From Clostridia bacterium (GTDB lineage: Bacteria; Bacillota; Clostridia; Oscillospirales; Acutalibacteraceae), in the NCBI GenBank assembly GCA_017397655.1, contig JAFQIG010000013.1, forward strand, positions 1-64,000: 64,000 nt of DNA, given 5' to 3'. This document shows positions 44,798-53,458 of the stretch, one piece after another (positions within the stretch are counted from its first letter, which is position 1; the number at the start of each line of letters is the position of its first letter). Below the pieces are notes generated by a model that made no database searches, was not told the origin of the DNA, and saw only the letters and a program-made list of their open reading frames with translations. Position numbers and translations under genes: made by a program.

Positions 44798-45035
44798 CCA
44801 AAAAAATAAACCTCCGTCGCAATACACGACGGAGGCGTTTACACGCGGTTCCACTCCGAATTTATAACTCATCAGGGATTGTAACGGTTCGCACCGTGCA
44901 GAGATACTGAAAAGTTCCCCCTGCAAGCTCAGGGACGCACTTCACCGCCCGTATACAAAGGATCTTTCAGCACACGGATCCTCTCTCTGCTGTATAAAAA
45001 GCACGGTTACTCTTTCCCGTCAACGCCTTTATAAG
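44798..45035 (-). promoter_or_regulatory. cysteine T-box riboswitch leader of cysE-cysS
   Basis: Minus strand. The T-box core TGGAACCGCG lies at 44844-44853. Stem I contains AGAGAGG and GTGCTGAAAGATCC. The specifier loop reads GAAG-TGC-G, where the cysteine codon TGC (44937-44939) is followed by a purine, flanked by an ACCG/CGGT helix above and a GGGA/TCCC helix below. The terminator CCTCCGTCG with CGACGGAGG (44811-44835) and a T-rich tail lie just before cysE. The antiterminator forms when uncharged tRNA-Cys binds, turning on both genes under cysteine starvation. Confidence 0.94.
44803..44835 (-). terminator. T-box-controlled terminator
   Basis: Minus strand: CCTCCGTCG and CGACGGAGG pair perfectly, followed by TTTATTTTTTT. 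It is the off-state hairpin of the cysteine T-box. Confidence 0.88.
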
Positions 45036-45047
45036 ATTATATGTAAA

Positions 45048-45629
45048 TTATTTTGAAAAGTCAATTCTTTTTTTAGCAGCCACGATATACGTGATACCGG
45101 AAATAACGGTAAGCACAACGGTGATCCATACAAGAATATGTGAAATGAGCTGCATCGTTTCAATCGGGAACGACATAAAGCCGTATCTGTCGGCGCAGTA
45201 GCGAAGCTCACCCATGAGCATTACGACAATTATCACTACCATCTGACTTGCGGTTTTGATCTTGCCCCAGATGTTTGCGGGAATAACAACGCCCTGTGCC
45301 GAAGCAACAAGTCTTATTGAAGTTACGACAAACTCACGTGCAAGGATCAGCATAATGCTCCATACATCGCAATAGCCGAGCGCTAAAAAGCCGAGATAAG
45401 CCGATGTTGTCAGCATTTTATCGGCAACGGGGTCAAGCAGCTTGCCGACAACCGTTATCTGATTGTTTTTTCTTGCCAATTTTCCGTCAACAGCATCGGT
45501 AATCGCCGCAATCGCAAAAATAATTGCAGCAAAAAGAAAGCTGTGCGGTATTCTGCCAAACATCAGCACAAATAAAAATATAGGTGTGATGATCATTCGT
45601 GAAATTGTCAGTTTGTTAGGTAAGTTCAT
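45048..45629 (-). CDS. pgsA: CDP-diacylglycerol-glycerol-3-phosphate 3-phosphatidyltransferase
   Basis: A 193-residue membrane enzyme making phosphatidylglycerol-phosphate. The CDP-alcohol phosphotransferase motif is seen as DAVDGKLARKNNQITVVGKLLDPVADK near 42-67, cut here at its centre: DG-x2-AR-x8-G-x3-D-x3-D is complete. About five hydrophobic helices. Start at the ATG after GAGGATGTTGA. Follows rimO by 28 bases. The downstream T-box separates it from cysE. Confidence 0.95.
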   Translation of the reverse strand: MNLPNKLTISRMIITPIFLFVLMFGRIPHSFLFAAIIFAIAAITDAVDGKLARKNNQITVVGKLLDPVADKMLTTSAYLGFLALGYCDVWSIMLILAREFVVTSIRLVASAQGVVIPANIWGKIKTASQMVVIIVVMLMGELRYCADRYGFMSFPIETMQLISHILVWITVVLTVISGITYIVAAKKRIDFSK

Positions 45630-45657
45630 TCAACATCCTCCGAAAAACACATTAAGC

Positions 45658-46986
45658 TCAGTTTGACTTGATATCACGGCCGATAAGGTCGTATTCTTTT
45701 ACACCCGTAACACGGACAGTCGCAAAATCACCGACATCGTAACCGCAGTCGGATGTGAAGTACAAAAGTCCGTCTATTTCGGGAGCATCCATATATGTTC
45801 TGCCGATGTAGCAGTCCGAATACGGATCGTAATCATCAACTATCGCTCTGTAAACCTTGCCGATCTTATTCAGATTCTTTTCTTCAACGATACTGTACTG
45901 GTCATTCATGATAATTTCGCCACGGCGGATTTTTGTATCGTCGTCAATCTGATCGGGCATATCGTAAGCAGCCGTTCCCTCCTGCGGTGAAAAAGTGAAG
46001 CAACCGAGTCTGTCAAACTCCATTTCGTTGACAAACAATGCAAGGTTATCAAACGCATCCTCATCCTCACCGGGGAAGCCCGTCATAAAGGTCGTGCGGA
46101 TAACGATGTCGGGCATCGCCGTGCGAAGTTTTTCGATAAGCTCACGAAGCTCGGCGTTTGTACCTTTTCTGTTCATTGCCGAAAGAACCCTGTCATCGGC
46201 GTGCTGAAGAGGAAGATCCATATAGTGAAGAATCTTCTTTTCAAATGACATCGTCTTGATAAGCTCATCCGTAACCTTGTCGGGATAGCAGTAAAGCAGT
46301 CTTATCCATTCGATACCGTCAATCGTACAAAGCTCCTTAAGAAGGTCGGGCAATGCAAGCTTTCCGTAAATGTCGGAACCGTAGTTTGTCGTATCCTGGG
46401 CAATAAGAATAAGCTCCTTGATACCCGAATGTGCAAGCTGCCTTGCTTCTTCGACAATGCTTTCTTTTTTTCTGCTTCTGAACGATCCGCGGATACCGGG
46501 TATGGCACAGTATGTACAGCAGTTGGAACAGCCGTCGGCAATCTTAAGGTATGCCCAATGCTCGGGAGTGGTGAGAATACGCTGTCCGTCAAGCGGCATC
46601 AACGACTGATCGGGGCAGTCAAAAACACGCTCGTCACTAAGAGCCTTTTTGACAAGTTCCGTAATACTTCCGTTAGCACCTATACCGATAACGGCATCAA
46701 TCTCCGGTAACTCCTGCAAAAGCTCCTCCTTCTGAGACTGAGCAAGACAGCCGGTTATGATAATCTTTTTGATAATGCCGTCTTCCTTCATTTCGATGAC
46801 ATCAAGGATATTCTCGATCGCCTCACGCTTGGCATCATCAATAAAGGCGCAGGTGTTGATAATGACTGCATCCGCACCGTCAACGTAGTCAACGATCTCA
46901 AAACCGTCTTCCTCTAAAAGTGCAAGCATCATCTCTGCATCAACCTGATTTTTCGGGCATCCCAGCGATACCATTCCGATTCTCAT
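45658..46986 (-). CDS. rimO: ribosomal protein S12 methylthiotransferase
   Basis: A 442-residue radical-SAM enzyme that adds a methylthio group to Asp of ribosomal protein S12. It has an N-terminal UPF0004 domain with Cys (SLGCPKNQVDAE near 7-18; INTCAFIDDA; ITGCLAQ), the radical SAM motif CSNCCTYCAIPG near 152-162, and a C-terminal TRAM domain. SLGCPKNQVD-E is diagnostic of RimO rather than MiaB. Start at the MRIGM codon; the ribosome site is weak. Follows recX by 49 bases. Confidence 0.96.
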   Translation of the reverse strand: MRIGMVSLGCPKNQVDAEMMLALLEEDGFEIVDYVDGADAVIINTCAFIDDAKREAIENILDVIEMKEDGIIKKIIITGCLAQSQKEELLQELPEIDAVIGIGANGSITELVKKALSDERVFDCPDQSLMPLDGQRILTTPEHWAYLKIADGCSNCCTYCAIPGIRGSFRSRKKESIVEEARQLAHSGIKELILIAQDTTNYGSDIYGKLALPDLLKELCTIDGIEWIRLLYCYPDKVTDELIKTMSFEKKILHYMDLPLQHADDRVLSAMNRKGTNAELRELIEKLRTAMPDIVIRTTFMTGFPGEDEDAFDNLALFVNEMEFDRLGCFTFSPQEGTAAYDMPDQIDDDTKIRRGEIIMNDQYSIVEEKNLNKIGKVYRAIVDDYDPYSDCYIGRTYMDAPEIDGLLYFTSDCGYDVGDFATVRVTGVKEYDLIGRDIKSN

Positions 46987-47035
46987 ACAAGTCACTCGAC
47001 ACCGATATATATAAAGTATACGGTGCCTTTCCTTT

Positions 47036-47656
47036 CTATATGTCTTCGTCAACCGAACAGCCGACCTCGCTCATCGCCGCACGTATATCCGAATATGAAT
47101 ATCCCATACGTAAAAGCGTTGCCATTGTCCGTTGTTTACCCTTATCATCGGAAAATTTTCCTCTGAATTTCGTTTCCAACAATTCAATAATACACTTATT
47201 TGACTCAATGTCAAGAGCTTCGACGGCATTTTGGGCAGTTTCTCTGTCGATACCTTTCAAAGAAAGCTCCTGTAAGATACGTCTCGTGCTGAATTTTTTT
47301 CGTCTCTGAAGCTCGTTGGCATACATTTCGGCAAAGCGTTCATCAGAAAGCATCCGAAGCTCAAAAAGCCTCCTGACAGCCGCCGATATCGCTTCGTCAT
47401 CAAAGCCTGCCGTGCGAAGCTTTGTTCTGATTTCCCTTTCGGAGTGGTCACGGTATGACAAAAGATTTGCCGCCTTGTTGAACGCCCGACGAACGTTTAT
47501 CGCCGACAGGAAGGCGTCCAGCTCCTCATCATCCAGCTCCTGACCGTTCCTGTATCCGCAGGTGCCGAAATACAGGGAATCGACGGTGGTTTTGTACTCA
47601 CCGTCAATCAGAATGTGTATTTTATCCTTTTTCCCTTGTTGTACCGTCAGTTTCAT
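47036..47656 (-). CDS. recX: RecA regulator RecX
   Basis: A 206-residue protein made of three-helix repeats. Recognised: AANLLSYRDHSEREIRTKLRTAGFDD near 60-85, LFELRMLSDERFAEMYANELQRRK near 93-115 and LRMGYSYSDIRAAM near 182-195. It binds and trims RecA filaments. It follows recA by 5 bases and has a poor ribosome site, so it is probably coupled to recA and made in small amounts. Confidence 0.93.
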   Translation of the reverse strand: MKLTVQQGKKDKIHILIDGEYKTTVDSLYFGTCGYRNGQELDDEELDAFLSAINVRRAFNKAANLLSYRDHSEREIRTKLRTAGFDDEAISAAVRRLFELRMLSDERFAEMYANELQRRKKFSTRRILQELSLKGIDRETAQNAVEALDIESNKCIIELLETKFRGKFSDDKGKQRTMATLLRMGYSYSDIRAAMSEVGCSVDEDI

Positions 47657-47661
47657 TTATA

Positions 47662-48771
47662 TTAATCATCATCCACGGCTATGTCAAGCTTTGTTTTTGC
47701 CGCTGCTTTTGCAACGGGTGCCGAGGGCTTTTCCTGCTCCGGGGCGGCAGGTGCCGTCTTTTTGGACGATGCCTTTGCCGACTGTAAAAGCTGTTCGCTG
47801 TTGGCACGGATCTTTGCTTCGATCTCATTTGCAAGCTCCGTGTTCTGCTTCAGATATTCCTTGACATTGTCACGACCCTGACCGAGACGCATCTCACCGT
47901 AGGAGAACCATGCGCCGCTTTTCTTGATGACATCCAGCTTTACGCCGAGGTCAACAAGCTCGCCTTCCTTGGAGATGCCTTTGCCGTACATGATATCAAA
48001 CTCTGCCTCCTTGAATGGCGGTGCAACCTTGTTCTTGACAATTTTTGCACGAGTGCGTGAACCGATAAATTCGTTACCGACCTTGATCTGTTCAATTCTG
48101 CGGACATCGATTCTGGCGCTTGCAAAGTACTTGAGCGCCTTACCGCCTGTTGTTGTTTCGGGATTACCGAACATTACGCCGATCTTGTCACGAAGCTGGT
48201 TGATAAAGATGATAATAGTGCCTGTTTTTGAAACAGCACCTGCAAGCTTACGCAAAGCCTGTGACATAAGACGTGCGTGCTGACCCATGTGGGAATCGCC
48301 CATCTCACCCTCGATCTCTGCTCTGGGAACAAGTGCCGCAACAGAGTCAACTACCATTACATCAATTGCACCCGAACGAAGAAGTGCCTCTGCAATCTCG
48401 AGTGCCTGTTCACCGTCATCGGGCTGAGCTACAAGCAAAGAGTCAATGTCAACGCCTAAGTTTTCGGCATAAACGGGATCAAGTGCGTGCTCGGCATCGA
48501 TAAAAGCAGCCTCGCCGCCCTTTTTCTGAGCCTCAGCGATAACGTGCAGTGCAAGAGTCGTTTTACCCGAAGCTTCGGGTCCGTATATCTCAATAATTCT
48601 TCCTCTGGGCAGACCTCCGACACCGAGTGCGGTATCAAGAGAAATTGATCCTGTGGAAATTGTTTCAACCTTAAGACCTTTTGTCTCACCAAGACGCATT
48701 ACGGCGCCTTCGCCAAAGCTTTTTCTGACCTGCGTAAGTGCGGTTTCAAGAGCGGTTTTCTTATCAGACAT
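47662..48771 (-). CDS. recA: recombinase RecA
   Basis: A 369-residue recombinase. Walker A is [13 protein letters not shown] near 67-79, Walker [11 protein letters not shown] near 143; [19 protein letters not shown] text is near 217-230. The C-terminal tail is rich in Ala, Lys and Pro and ends in an acidic DIAVDDD. It carries out strand exchange and triggers the SOS response. Start at MSDKK, after AAGGAGG. Preceded by a good promoter with a LexA-like box. Confidence 0.98.
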   Translation of the reverse strand: MSDKKTALETALTQVRKSFGEGAVMRLGETKGLKVETISTGSISLDTALGVGGLPRGRIIEIYGPEASGKTTLALHVIAEAQKKGGEAAFIDAEHALDPVYAENLGVDIDSLLVAQPDDGEQALEIAEALLRSGAIDVMVVDSVAALVPRAEIEGEMGDSHMGQHARLMSQALRKLAGAVSKTGTIIIFINQLRDKIGVMFGNPETTTGGKALKYFASARIDVRRIEQIKVGNEFIGSRTRAKIVKNKVAPPFKEAEFDIMYGKGISKEGELVDLGVKLDVIKKSGAWFSYGEMRLGQGRDNVKEYLKQNTELANEIEAKIRANSEQLLQSAKASSKKTAPAAPEQEKPSAPVAKAAAKTKLDIAVDDD

Positions 48772-48793
48772 AATTGTATATTCCTCCTTGTTG

Positions 48794-48846
48794 AGTACAA
48801 ATGTTCGACTTGTACATATTATATATGATATTTTACACAAATGCAA
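48794..48846 (-). promoter_or_regulatory. recA promoter with LexA/DinR-like box
   Basis: Minus strand: TTGCAT (48841-48846), 17 bases, TATAAT (48818-48823). Just downstream CGAACATTTGTACT (48794-48807) matches 11 of 14 positions of the Gram-positive SOS box CGAACRNRYGTTYC. It lies inside a wider GTACAA-N9-TTGTAC inverted repeat (48795-48815). Confidence 0.68.
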
Positions 48847-48918
48847 GTATTTATTTATGAAAATTTTCTGTAATTTTTAATGTTAGTTAAAAAACATTTG
48901 AAAAAATCAAAAAAACGC

Positions 48919-48947
48919 TTGCTTTTTTTATTATTATCTGTTAAAAT
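48919..48947 (+). promoter_or_regulatory. promoter of rpmB
   Basis: TTGCTT (48919-48924), 17-base spacer, TAAAAT (48942-48947), giving a leader of about 60 bases before rpmB. Confidence 0.6.
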
Positions 48948-49014
48948 GCTATACGCTATCGTTTGATATGTAATATCTTAGTTTATAATCGCAGTCAAAG
49001 GGAGGTGCCGACTA

Positions 49015-49203
49015 ATGGCAAAGTGCGAATTTTGCGGAAAGAGCGTTGTTTTCGGAATCAAGGTTTCTCACTCACACAGACGCTCCAACAGAACATGGAA
49101 GCCCAACGTTAAACGTGTTAAAGCAATCGTTGACGGTTCACCCAAGCGTGTTTACGCTTGTACACGTTGTCTGCGCTCAGGTAAGGTTACACGTGCTGTC
49201 TGA
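49015..49203 (+). CDS. rpmB: 50S ribosomal protein L28
   Basis: A 62-residue protein with all of L28: MAKCEFCGKSVVFGIKVSHSH, then SNRTWKPNVKRVKA and YACTRCLRSGKVTRAV. Two CxxC pairs (CEFC and CTRC) show it is the zinc-binding form. Start at the ATG after GGGAGGTG. Monocistronic with its own terminator. Confidence 0.97.
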   Translation: MAKCEFCGKSVVFGIKVSHSHRRSNRTWKPNVKRVKAIVDGSPKRVYACTRCLRSGKVTRAV

Positions 49204-49233
49204 GCTCAGTTGACCAAAACTTCAAAAACCAGA

Positions 49234-49270
49234 GGATCGTTTCGCTGTGCGGAACGGTCCTTTCGTCTTT
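49234..49270 (+). terminator. terminator of rpmB
   Basis: GGATCGTT (49234-49241) pairs with GAACGGTCC up to 49260 with G-T pairs, followed by TTTCGTCTTT. Confidence 0.7.
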
Positions 49271-49494
49271 CTGCAACCATATTCTATCGCAACACCTGTA
49301 CGATAAACAGTACATATATTCGGAATTATTTTGTCGGAATGAGTTGTCAAACAAGAAATTTTGTTTGATAATTTCTGCTTCGGCAGTTGGTATAAGGGCT
49401 TTTCTTTTTTTAATAATCTTTGTGATTTCAACTTTATCGGAAGGTGTTATGAAAAAGATTAAAAATTGTTGCGGACTAAATAAAAAACTTTTTC
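49271..49494 (+). other. intergenic region before yfhO, no clear gene
   Basis: AT-rich with small inverted repeats such as AGAAATT/AATTTCT near 49357-49380 and CAAACAA/TTGTTTG. A T-rich run is near 49400-49415. A 20-codon frame (49449-49511, MKKIKNCCGLNKKLFLEYDA) has GGAAGG 4 bases upstream but overlaps the yfhO promoter. I cannot support a gene here. Confidence 0.4.
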
Positions 49495-49523
49495 TTGAAT
49501 ATGACGCATGATTATGATAAAAT
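49495..49523 (+). promoter_or_regulatory. promoter of yfhO and perhaps the polysaccharide locus
   Basis: TTGAAT (49495-49500), 17 bases, TAAAAT (49518-49523). Transcription would start about 25 bases before the chosen yfhO start. No terminator hairpin was seen between yfhO and the following glycosyltransferases. Confidence 0.65.
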
Positions 49524-49554
49524 GTATAATGTATAATTGTGCGAGAGGATGATA

Positions 49555-52401
49555 TTGTTTAAAATGCTTCAAAAAAATGCTTCGGATAAGTTGAATAAAA
49601 AGAGCTTTCTTGCAAAGCTTTTTTCTGATAACAAAGTATCGTTTTTTGCGTTTTTCTGCACAACGATAATAATGCTTCTGGTATTTTACTGCTTTAATAT
49701 GGTTCCGTTCGGTGATGTTACGATTCTCCGAATGGATCTGTATCACCAGTACGGACCGCTTTTTGCCGAGTTGTATGAGCGTGTCAAGGACGGCGACAGC
49801 CTTTTGTACTCGTGGAACACGGGTCTCGGCGGAACGTTTCTCGGAAACTTTTTCAACTATCTGGCAAGTCCGCTTTTCTTTGTAATTTTCTTTTTCGATC
49901 ACGTTGATCTGCCCGATGCGATAGCGTTGATGATACTGCTTAAAAGTGCGTTTGCGTCAGCCTTTTTTGCATACTATTTAAGAAAATCTCAGGGCAGGGA
50001 CGACTATGTAACGGTTGCCTTCGGTGTGCTGTATTCGTTCTGCGGATTCTTTATCGCATACTACTGGAACGTTATGTGGATTGATGCGATGGCGTTGTTC
50101 CCGTTGGTAATCCTCGGCATAGAACGCATTATCGAGAACAAAAAATTTATGCTCTATACCGTATCGCTTGCAATAATTATGATCTCAAATTATTATATGG
50201 CGATGATGGTCTGCATCTTTTCCGTACTGTACTTTTTTGTCAGATTTATGTCAAACCATTCTTTGTCTGACAGATACGACGAGGACAAGAAGTTTGATCT
50301 TAAAAATATCCGCTTTATTTCATCGGGATTTACCTTTGCCGCAGCATCTGTTATTGCTGCTTTGCTTGCGCTTTTCGCGCTTTTGCCGACCGTATTTATT
50401 CTTCGCAACTGTTCGGCAACATCAGGCTCATTCCCCAATAACATCAAGTTCTATTACACGATCTTTGACTTTTTGGCAAACCATCTTGCCAGCGTAGAGC
50501 CTACAATCCGCAGCAGCGGTACCGACGTTTTACCCAACGTTTATTGCGGTATTCTGACGGTTGTTCTTATTCCGCTGTACCTTTTGTCACGCACGATCAA
50601 GGTCAAGGAAAAAATTATGTACGTGCTGCTTCTTGCGGTAATGTATTTCAGCTTCAACATCAATTATGCGAACTACGTCTGGCACGGCTTCCACTTCCCC
50701 AACGATCTTCCGTACCGCTTCTCATATATGTATTCGTTCATACTGCTTTGTATGGCATTCAAGGCGATTTGCCGCATACGTGAATTTTCGGGCAGAGAGG
50801 TTCTGCTGACGGGAATCGGTGTTATGGCGTTTATCGTGGCAGTACAGGAAATCGGATCAAAGAACGTTTCCGACAACACGATACTCATCAGCATTGCATT
50901 TACGTTTGTTTATGTTCTGGTGCTTGCCGCAATGCAGAATAAAAAGCTTCAGGCGGCATCGGTATCGCTGCTGCTTCTGTGCTGTGTAATATCGGAATCT
51001 GCTATTGCCAACACGGACAACTATTCGATGAATCAGGAAAAGGCAAACTATTCGGGTGACTATGAGAGCTTTGCGGACATTAAGGCGATTATAGACAGAA
51101 ACGAGGATTTCATTTACCGAATGGAGCTCTCGGACCTTCGTACAAGAATGGATCCTGCGTGGTACGATTACAACGGTGTTTCGACATTCTCGTCAATGGC
51201 GTCGGAAAAGCTGTCTAACCTGCAAAGCCATCTCGGAATGTACGGTAACTACATCAACAGCTATACCTACAATCCGCAGACTCCCGTTTACAATGCGATG
51301 ATGTCGCTTAAATATATTGTAAAAAAAGGTGCTCTGATCGGACTTGAAAACGAGCAGTTTTATAAAAAGACTTTTGAAAATGATACGTACGAAGCGTATG
51401 CAAACAACTATCATCTGCCGGTAGCTTTCTGTGTTGACAATCTTGTCGAAAGATGGAACCATTCGGATGCAAATCCCTTTGCCGTTCAGTCGGATTTCTT
51501 CCAGAGAGCAACGCTGATGTCGGGCGTTTATTATCCGATGAATGTTGTTGATGTTTACTACAACAATATTTATGAGTTTGCATCGGATATTCAGATGGGT
51601 TATGTAAACTTTGATAAGGTTGATTCGGGCGAGTACGGAAGCTTTACCGTAACGGTCAGTCCCGAAGAAACGCAGAACTGCTACCTGTATGTTGACTCTT
51701 CCGAAGTAGAAACAATCTACATTACTGGTGAAGAGATTGATGCATCCCAGAGCATTGACGAGGCATACATCTTTGATCTCGGGCTTATTGAAAAAGGCGA
51801 AAATGTCAATGTCGAAATTCCGATAAAGGATGATAAGGCTTCGGGTGCCGTCGAATTCTATGCATACGGAATTGATATGGAAGTCTTTGAGGCGGGATAC
51901 GAAAAGCTGCTTCGCGGCAGTTTACAGTATAGAGTTTTTGAAGAAACGCATATCGAGGGTACGGTCAATGCCGAAACAGACTGTATTCTTTACACTTCAA
52001 TCCCGTATGATGACGGATGGCACATAACGATTGACGGTGTCGAGGTTAAAAGAGAGGATTATCTGCGCATCGGCGATGCACTTCTCGGTATCAGAATGCC
52101 TCAGGGTGAACACGAGGTTGTATTTGATTACGAGCCCGTCGGACTTGTGTTCTCGGCAACGGTTTCCGCATTGACTCTTATAATTCTGATTGTTTGTCTT
52201 TGCCTCTCTAAAAAGCGCAAAAAGAAGCTTGCTGCTTGTGCGACAAATACCTTTGATGGCTTCCTGACAGAGCTTCCGACAGAGCAGGAAGAGACTGACT
52301 TTGTATTATCTGAAGAAGTTATTGCCGAGGCAACGGAGGCTTTTAAGGATGAGATACCGCAAGCTGACGCTGATTCGACTGATACCGATTCCATAAATTG
52401 A
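49555..52401 (+). CDS. yfhO: YfhO-family membrane glycosyltransferase
   Basis: A 948-residue protein. About 12-14 membrane helices make up residues 25-490, followed by an outside domain (about 500-865), one last helix (about 870-892) and a soluble acidic Thr/Glu-rich tail. Family landmarks: PFGDVTILRMDLYHQYGPLFAELYERV near 47-73, YSWNTGLGGTFLGNF near 84-98 and YWNVMWIDAMALFPLV near 164-179. YfhO of Bacillus adds sugars to lipoteichoic acid on the outer face. Start at TTG, 6 bases after GAGAGG; ATG at 49549 overlaps the ribosome site and ATG at 49564 is also possible. Confidence 0.9.
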   Translation: MFKMLQKNASDKLNKKSFLAKLFSDNKVSFFAFFCTTIIMLLVFYCFNMVPFGDVTILRMDLYHQYGPLFAELYERVKDGDSLLYSWNTGLGGTFLGNFFNYLASPLFFVIFFFDHVDLPDAIALMILLKSAFASAFFAYYLRKSQGRDDYVTVAFGVLYSFCGFFIAYYWNVMWIDAMALFPLVILGIERIIENKKFMLYTVSLAIIMISNYYMAMMVCIFSVLYFFVRFMSNHSLSDRYDEDKKFDLKNIRFISSGFTFAAASVIAALLALFALLPTVFILRNCSATSGSFPNNIKFYYTIFDFLANHLASVEPTIRSSGTDVLPNVYCGILTVVLIPLYLLSRTIKVKEKIMYVLLLAVMYFSFNINYANYVWHGFHFPNDLPYRFSYMYSFILLCMAFKAICRIREFSGREVLLTGIGVMAFIVAVQEIGSKNVSDNTILISIAFTFVYVLVLAAMQNKKLQAASVSLLLLCCVISESAIANTDNYSMNQEKANYSGDYESFADIKAIIDRNEDFIYRMELSDLRTRMDPAWYDYNGVSTFSSMASEKLSNLQSHLGMYGNYINSYTYNPQTPVYNAMMSLKYIVKKGALIGLENEQFYKKTFENDTYEAYANNYHLPVAFCVDNLVERWNHSDANPFAVQSDFFQRATLMSGVYYPMNVVDVYYNNIYEFASDIQMGYVNFDKVDSGEYGSFTVTVSPEETQNCYLYVDSSEVETIYITGEEIDASQSIDEAYIFDLGLIEKGENVNVEIPIKDDKASGAVEFYAYGIDMEVFEAGYEKLLRGSLQYRVFEETHIEGTVNAETDCILYTSIPYDDGWHITIDGVEVKREDYLRIGDALLGIRMPQGEHEVVFDYEPVGLVFSATVSALTLIILIVCLCLSKKRKKKLAACATNTFDGFLTELPTEQEETDFVLSEEVIAEATEAFKDEIPQADADSTDTDSIN

Positions 52402-52486
52402 ACATCCGATTTGCGATTTAAAACTATTTATTTCAAGCACTCGTGTTAAAGTATAGTGACAGAATGTCATGCAGAGGAGAATTGCT

Positions 52487-53431
52487 TTGAATTACAGAGT
52501 AAGCGTTGTAATACCGACATATAAAAGACCGCACTTTTTAGCGCGTGCGATTGATTCGGTATTGGCTCAGACTTACAAAAATACAGAGGTTGTGGTTGTT
52601 GACGATAACAGTCCTCAGTCACAAGAGCGTGCACGCACATCCGAGATTATGAAGCAGTACAGGGACAACCACCGTGTTGTTTATGTTCTTAACGAGCGTC
52701 CTCTCGGAGGCGGTCCCGCACGTAACAGAGGTATCGAAGCATCATCGGGCGAGTATATTACGTTCCTTGATGACGACGATATCTATCTTCCCGAAAAGGT
52801 AGAGACCCAGCTTGCGTTTACCGTGGAAAACGATCTTGAGATGTCGTTTACCGATGTATATCTTCACGACAACAACGGCAAGCTGGTCGAGTACCGCCGT
52901 CATACATATGTGACGGATTGTTCCAACAGCGAGCTGATGCATCAGCATATACTTCATTCGCTGGGACCGACATCTACCTTTATGGTAAAAAAGTCCTCGC
53001 TTCTGGAGGCGGGCGGCTTTGCCGATGTACCGATGGGTCAGGATTTTATGCTGATGTGGCGGATGATTGAGTTCGGTACAAAGATCGGGTATTATCCTGT
53101 TTCATATATCATTCAGTATCTTCACGACGGCGAGCGTATATCGGTGGGAAAGAATAAGATCGACGGCGAAAACAGACTGTACGAGCTGAAAAAAACCAAG
53201 TCGAATATGCTGACTCCGAAGGAGAGAAAGTATGTCGATTTCCGTCATTGGGCAGTGTTGTCCGTAACATCAAAACGAAGCGGAAAGTTCGGCGACTTTG
53301 TAAAATACGGCGTCAAGGCGGTTTCGGTATCTCCGTCATTCTTTATCGAGGATGCAAGGACGATGATCGTCAACCGTTTTAAGGCAAACGAAAAAACATC
53401 GGGTAAAAAGAAGAATACGGCAAAACTGTAA
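52487..53431 (+). CDS. family 2 glycosyltransferase
   Basis: A 314-residue GT-A enzyme starting YRVSVVIPTYKRPHFLARAI. Sugar-nucleotide site VVVVDDNSPQ near 38-47, then GGGPARNRGIEASSGEYITFLDDDD with metal-binding DDD near 92-95. Later GQDFMLMWRM is the likely catalytic-base region. It is soluble or weakly membrane-bound with a basic C-terminus (KKKNTAKL). Start at TTG 7 bases after AGAGGAG; an ATG six codons upstream overlaps the ribosome site. It transfers a sugar in polysaccharide assembly; the acceptor is not known. Confidence 0.92.
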   Translation: MNYRVSVVIPTYKRPHFLARAIDSVLAQTYKNTEVVVVDDNSPQSQERARTSEIMKQYRDNHRVVYVLNERPLGGGPARNRGIEASSGEYITFLDDDDIYLPEKVETQLAFTVENDLEMSFTDVYLHDNNGKLVEYRRHTYVTDCSNSELMHQHILHSLGPTSTFMVKKSSLLEAGGFADVPMGQDFMLMWRMIEFGTKIGYYPVSYIIQYLHDGERISVGKNKIDGENRLYELKKTKSNMLTPKERKYVDFRHWAVLSVTSKRSGKFGDFVKYGVKAVSVSPSFFIEDARTMIVNRFKANEKTSGKKKNTAKL

Positions 53432-53458
53432 TTCTTTTGTGAAAGGACTGCAAAAAGA

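Noticed and set aside
49449..49511. 20-codon frame with a ribosome-site-like GGAAGG
   Set aside because: It overlaps the -35 of the yfhO promoter and its codons are low complexity; no support beyond spacing.
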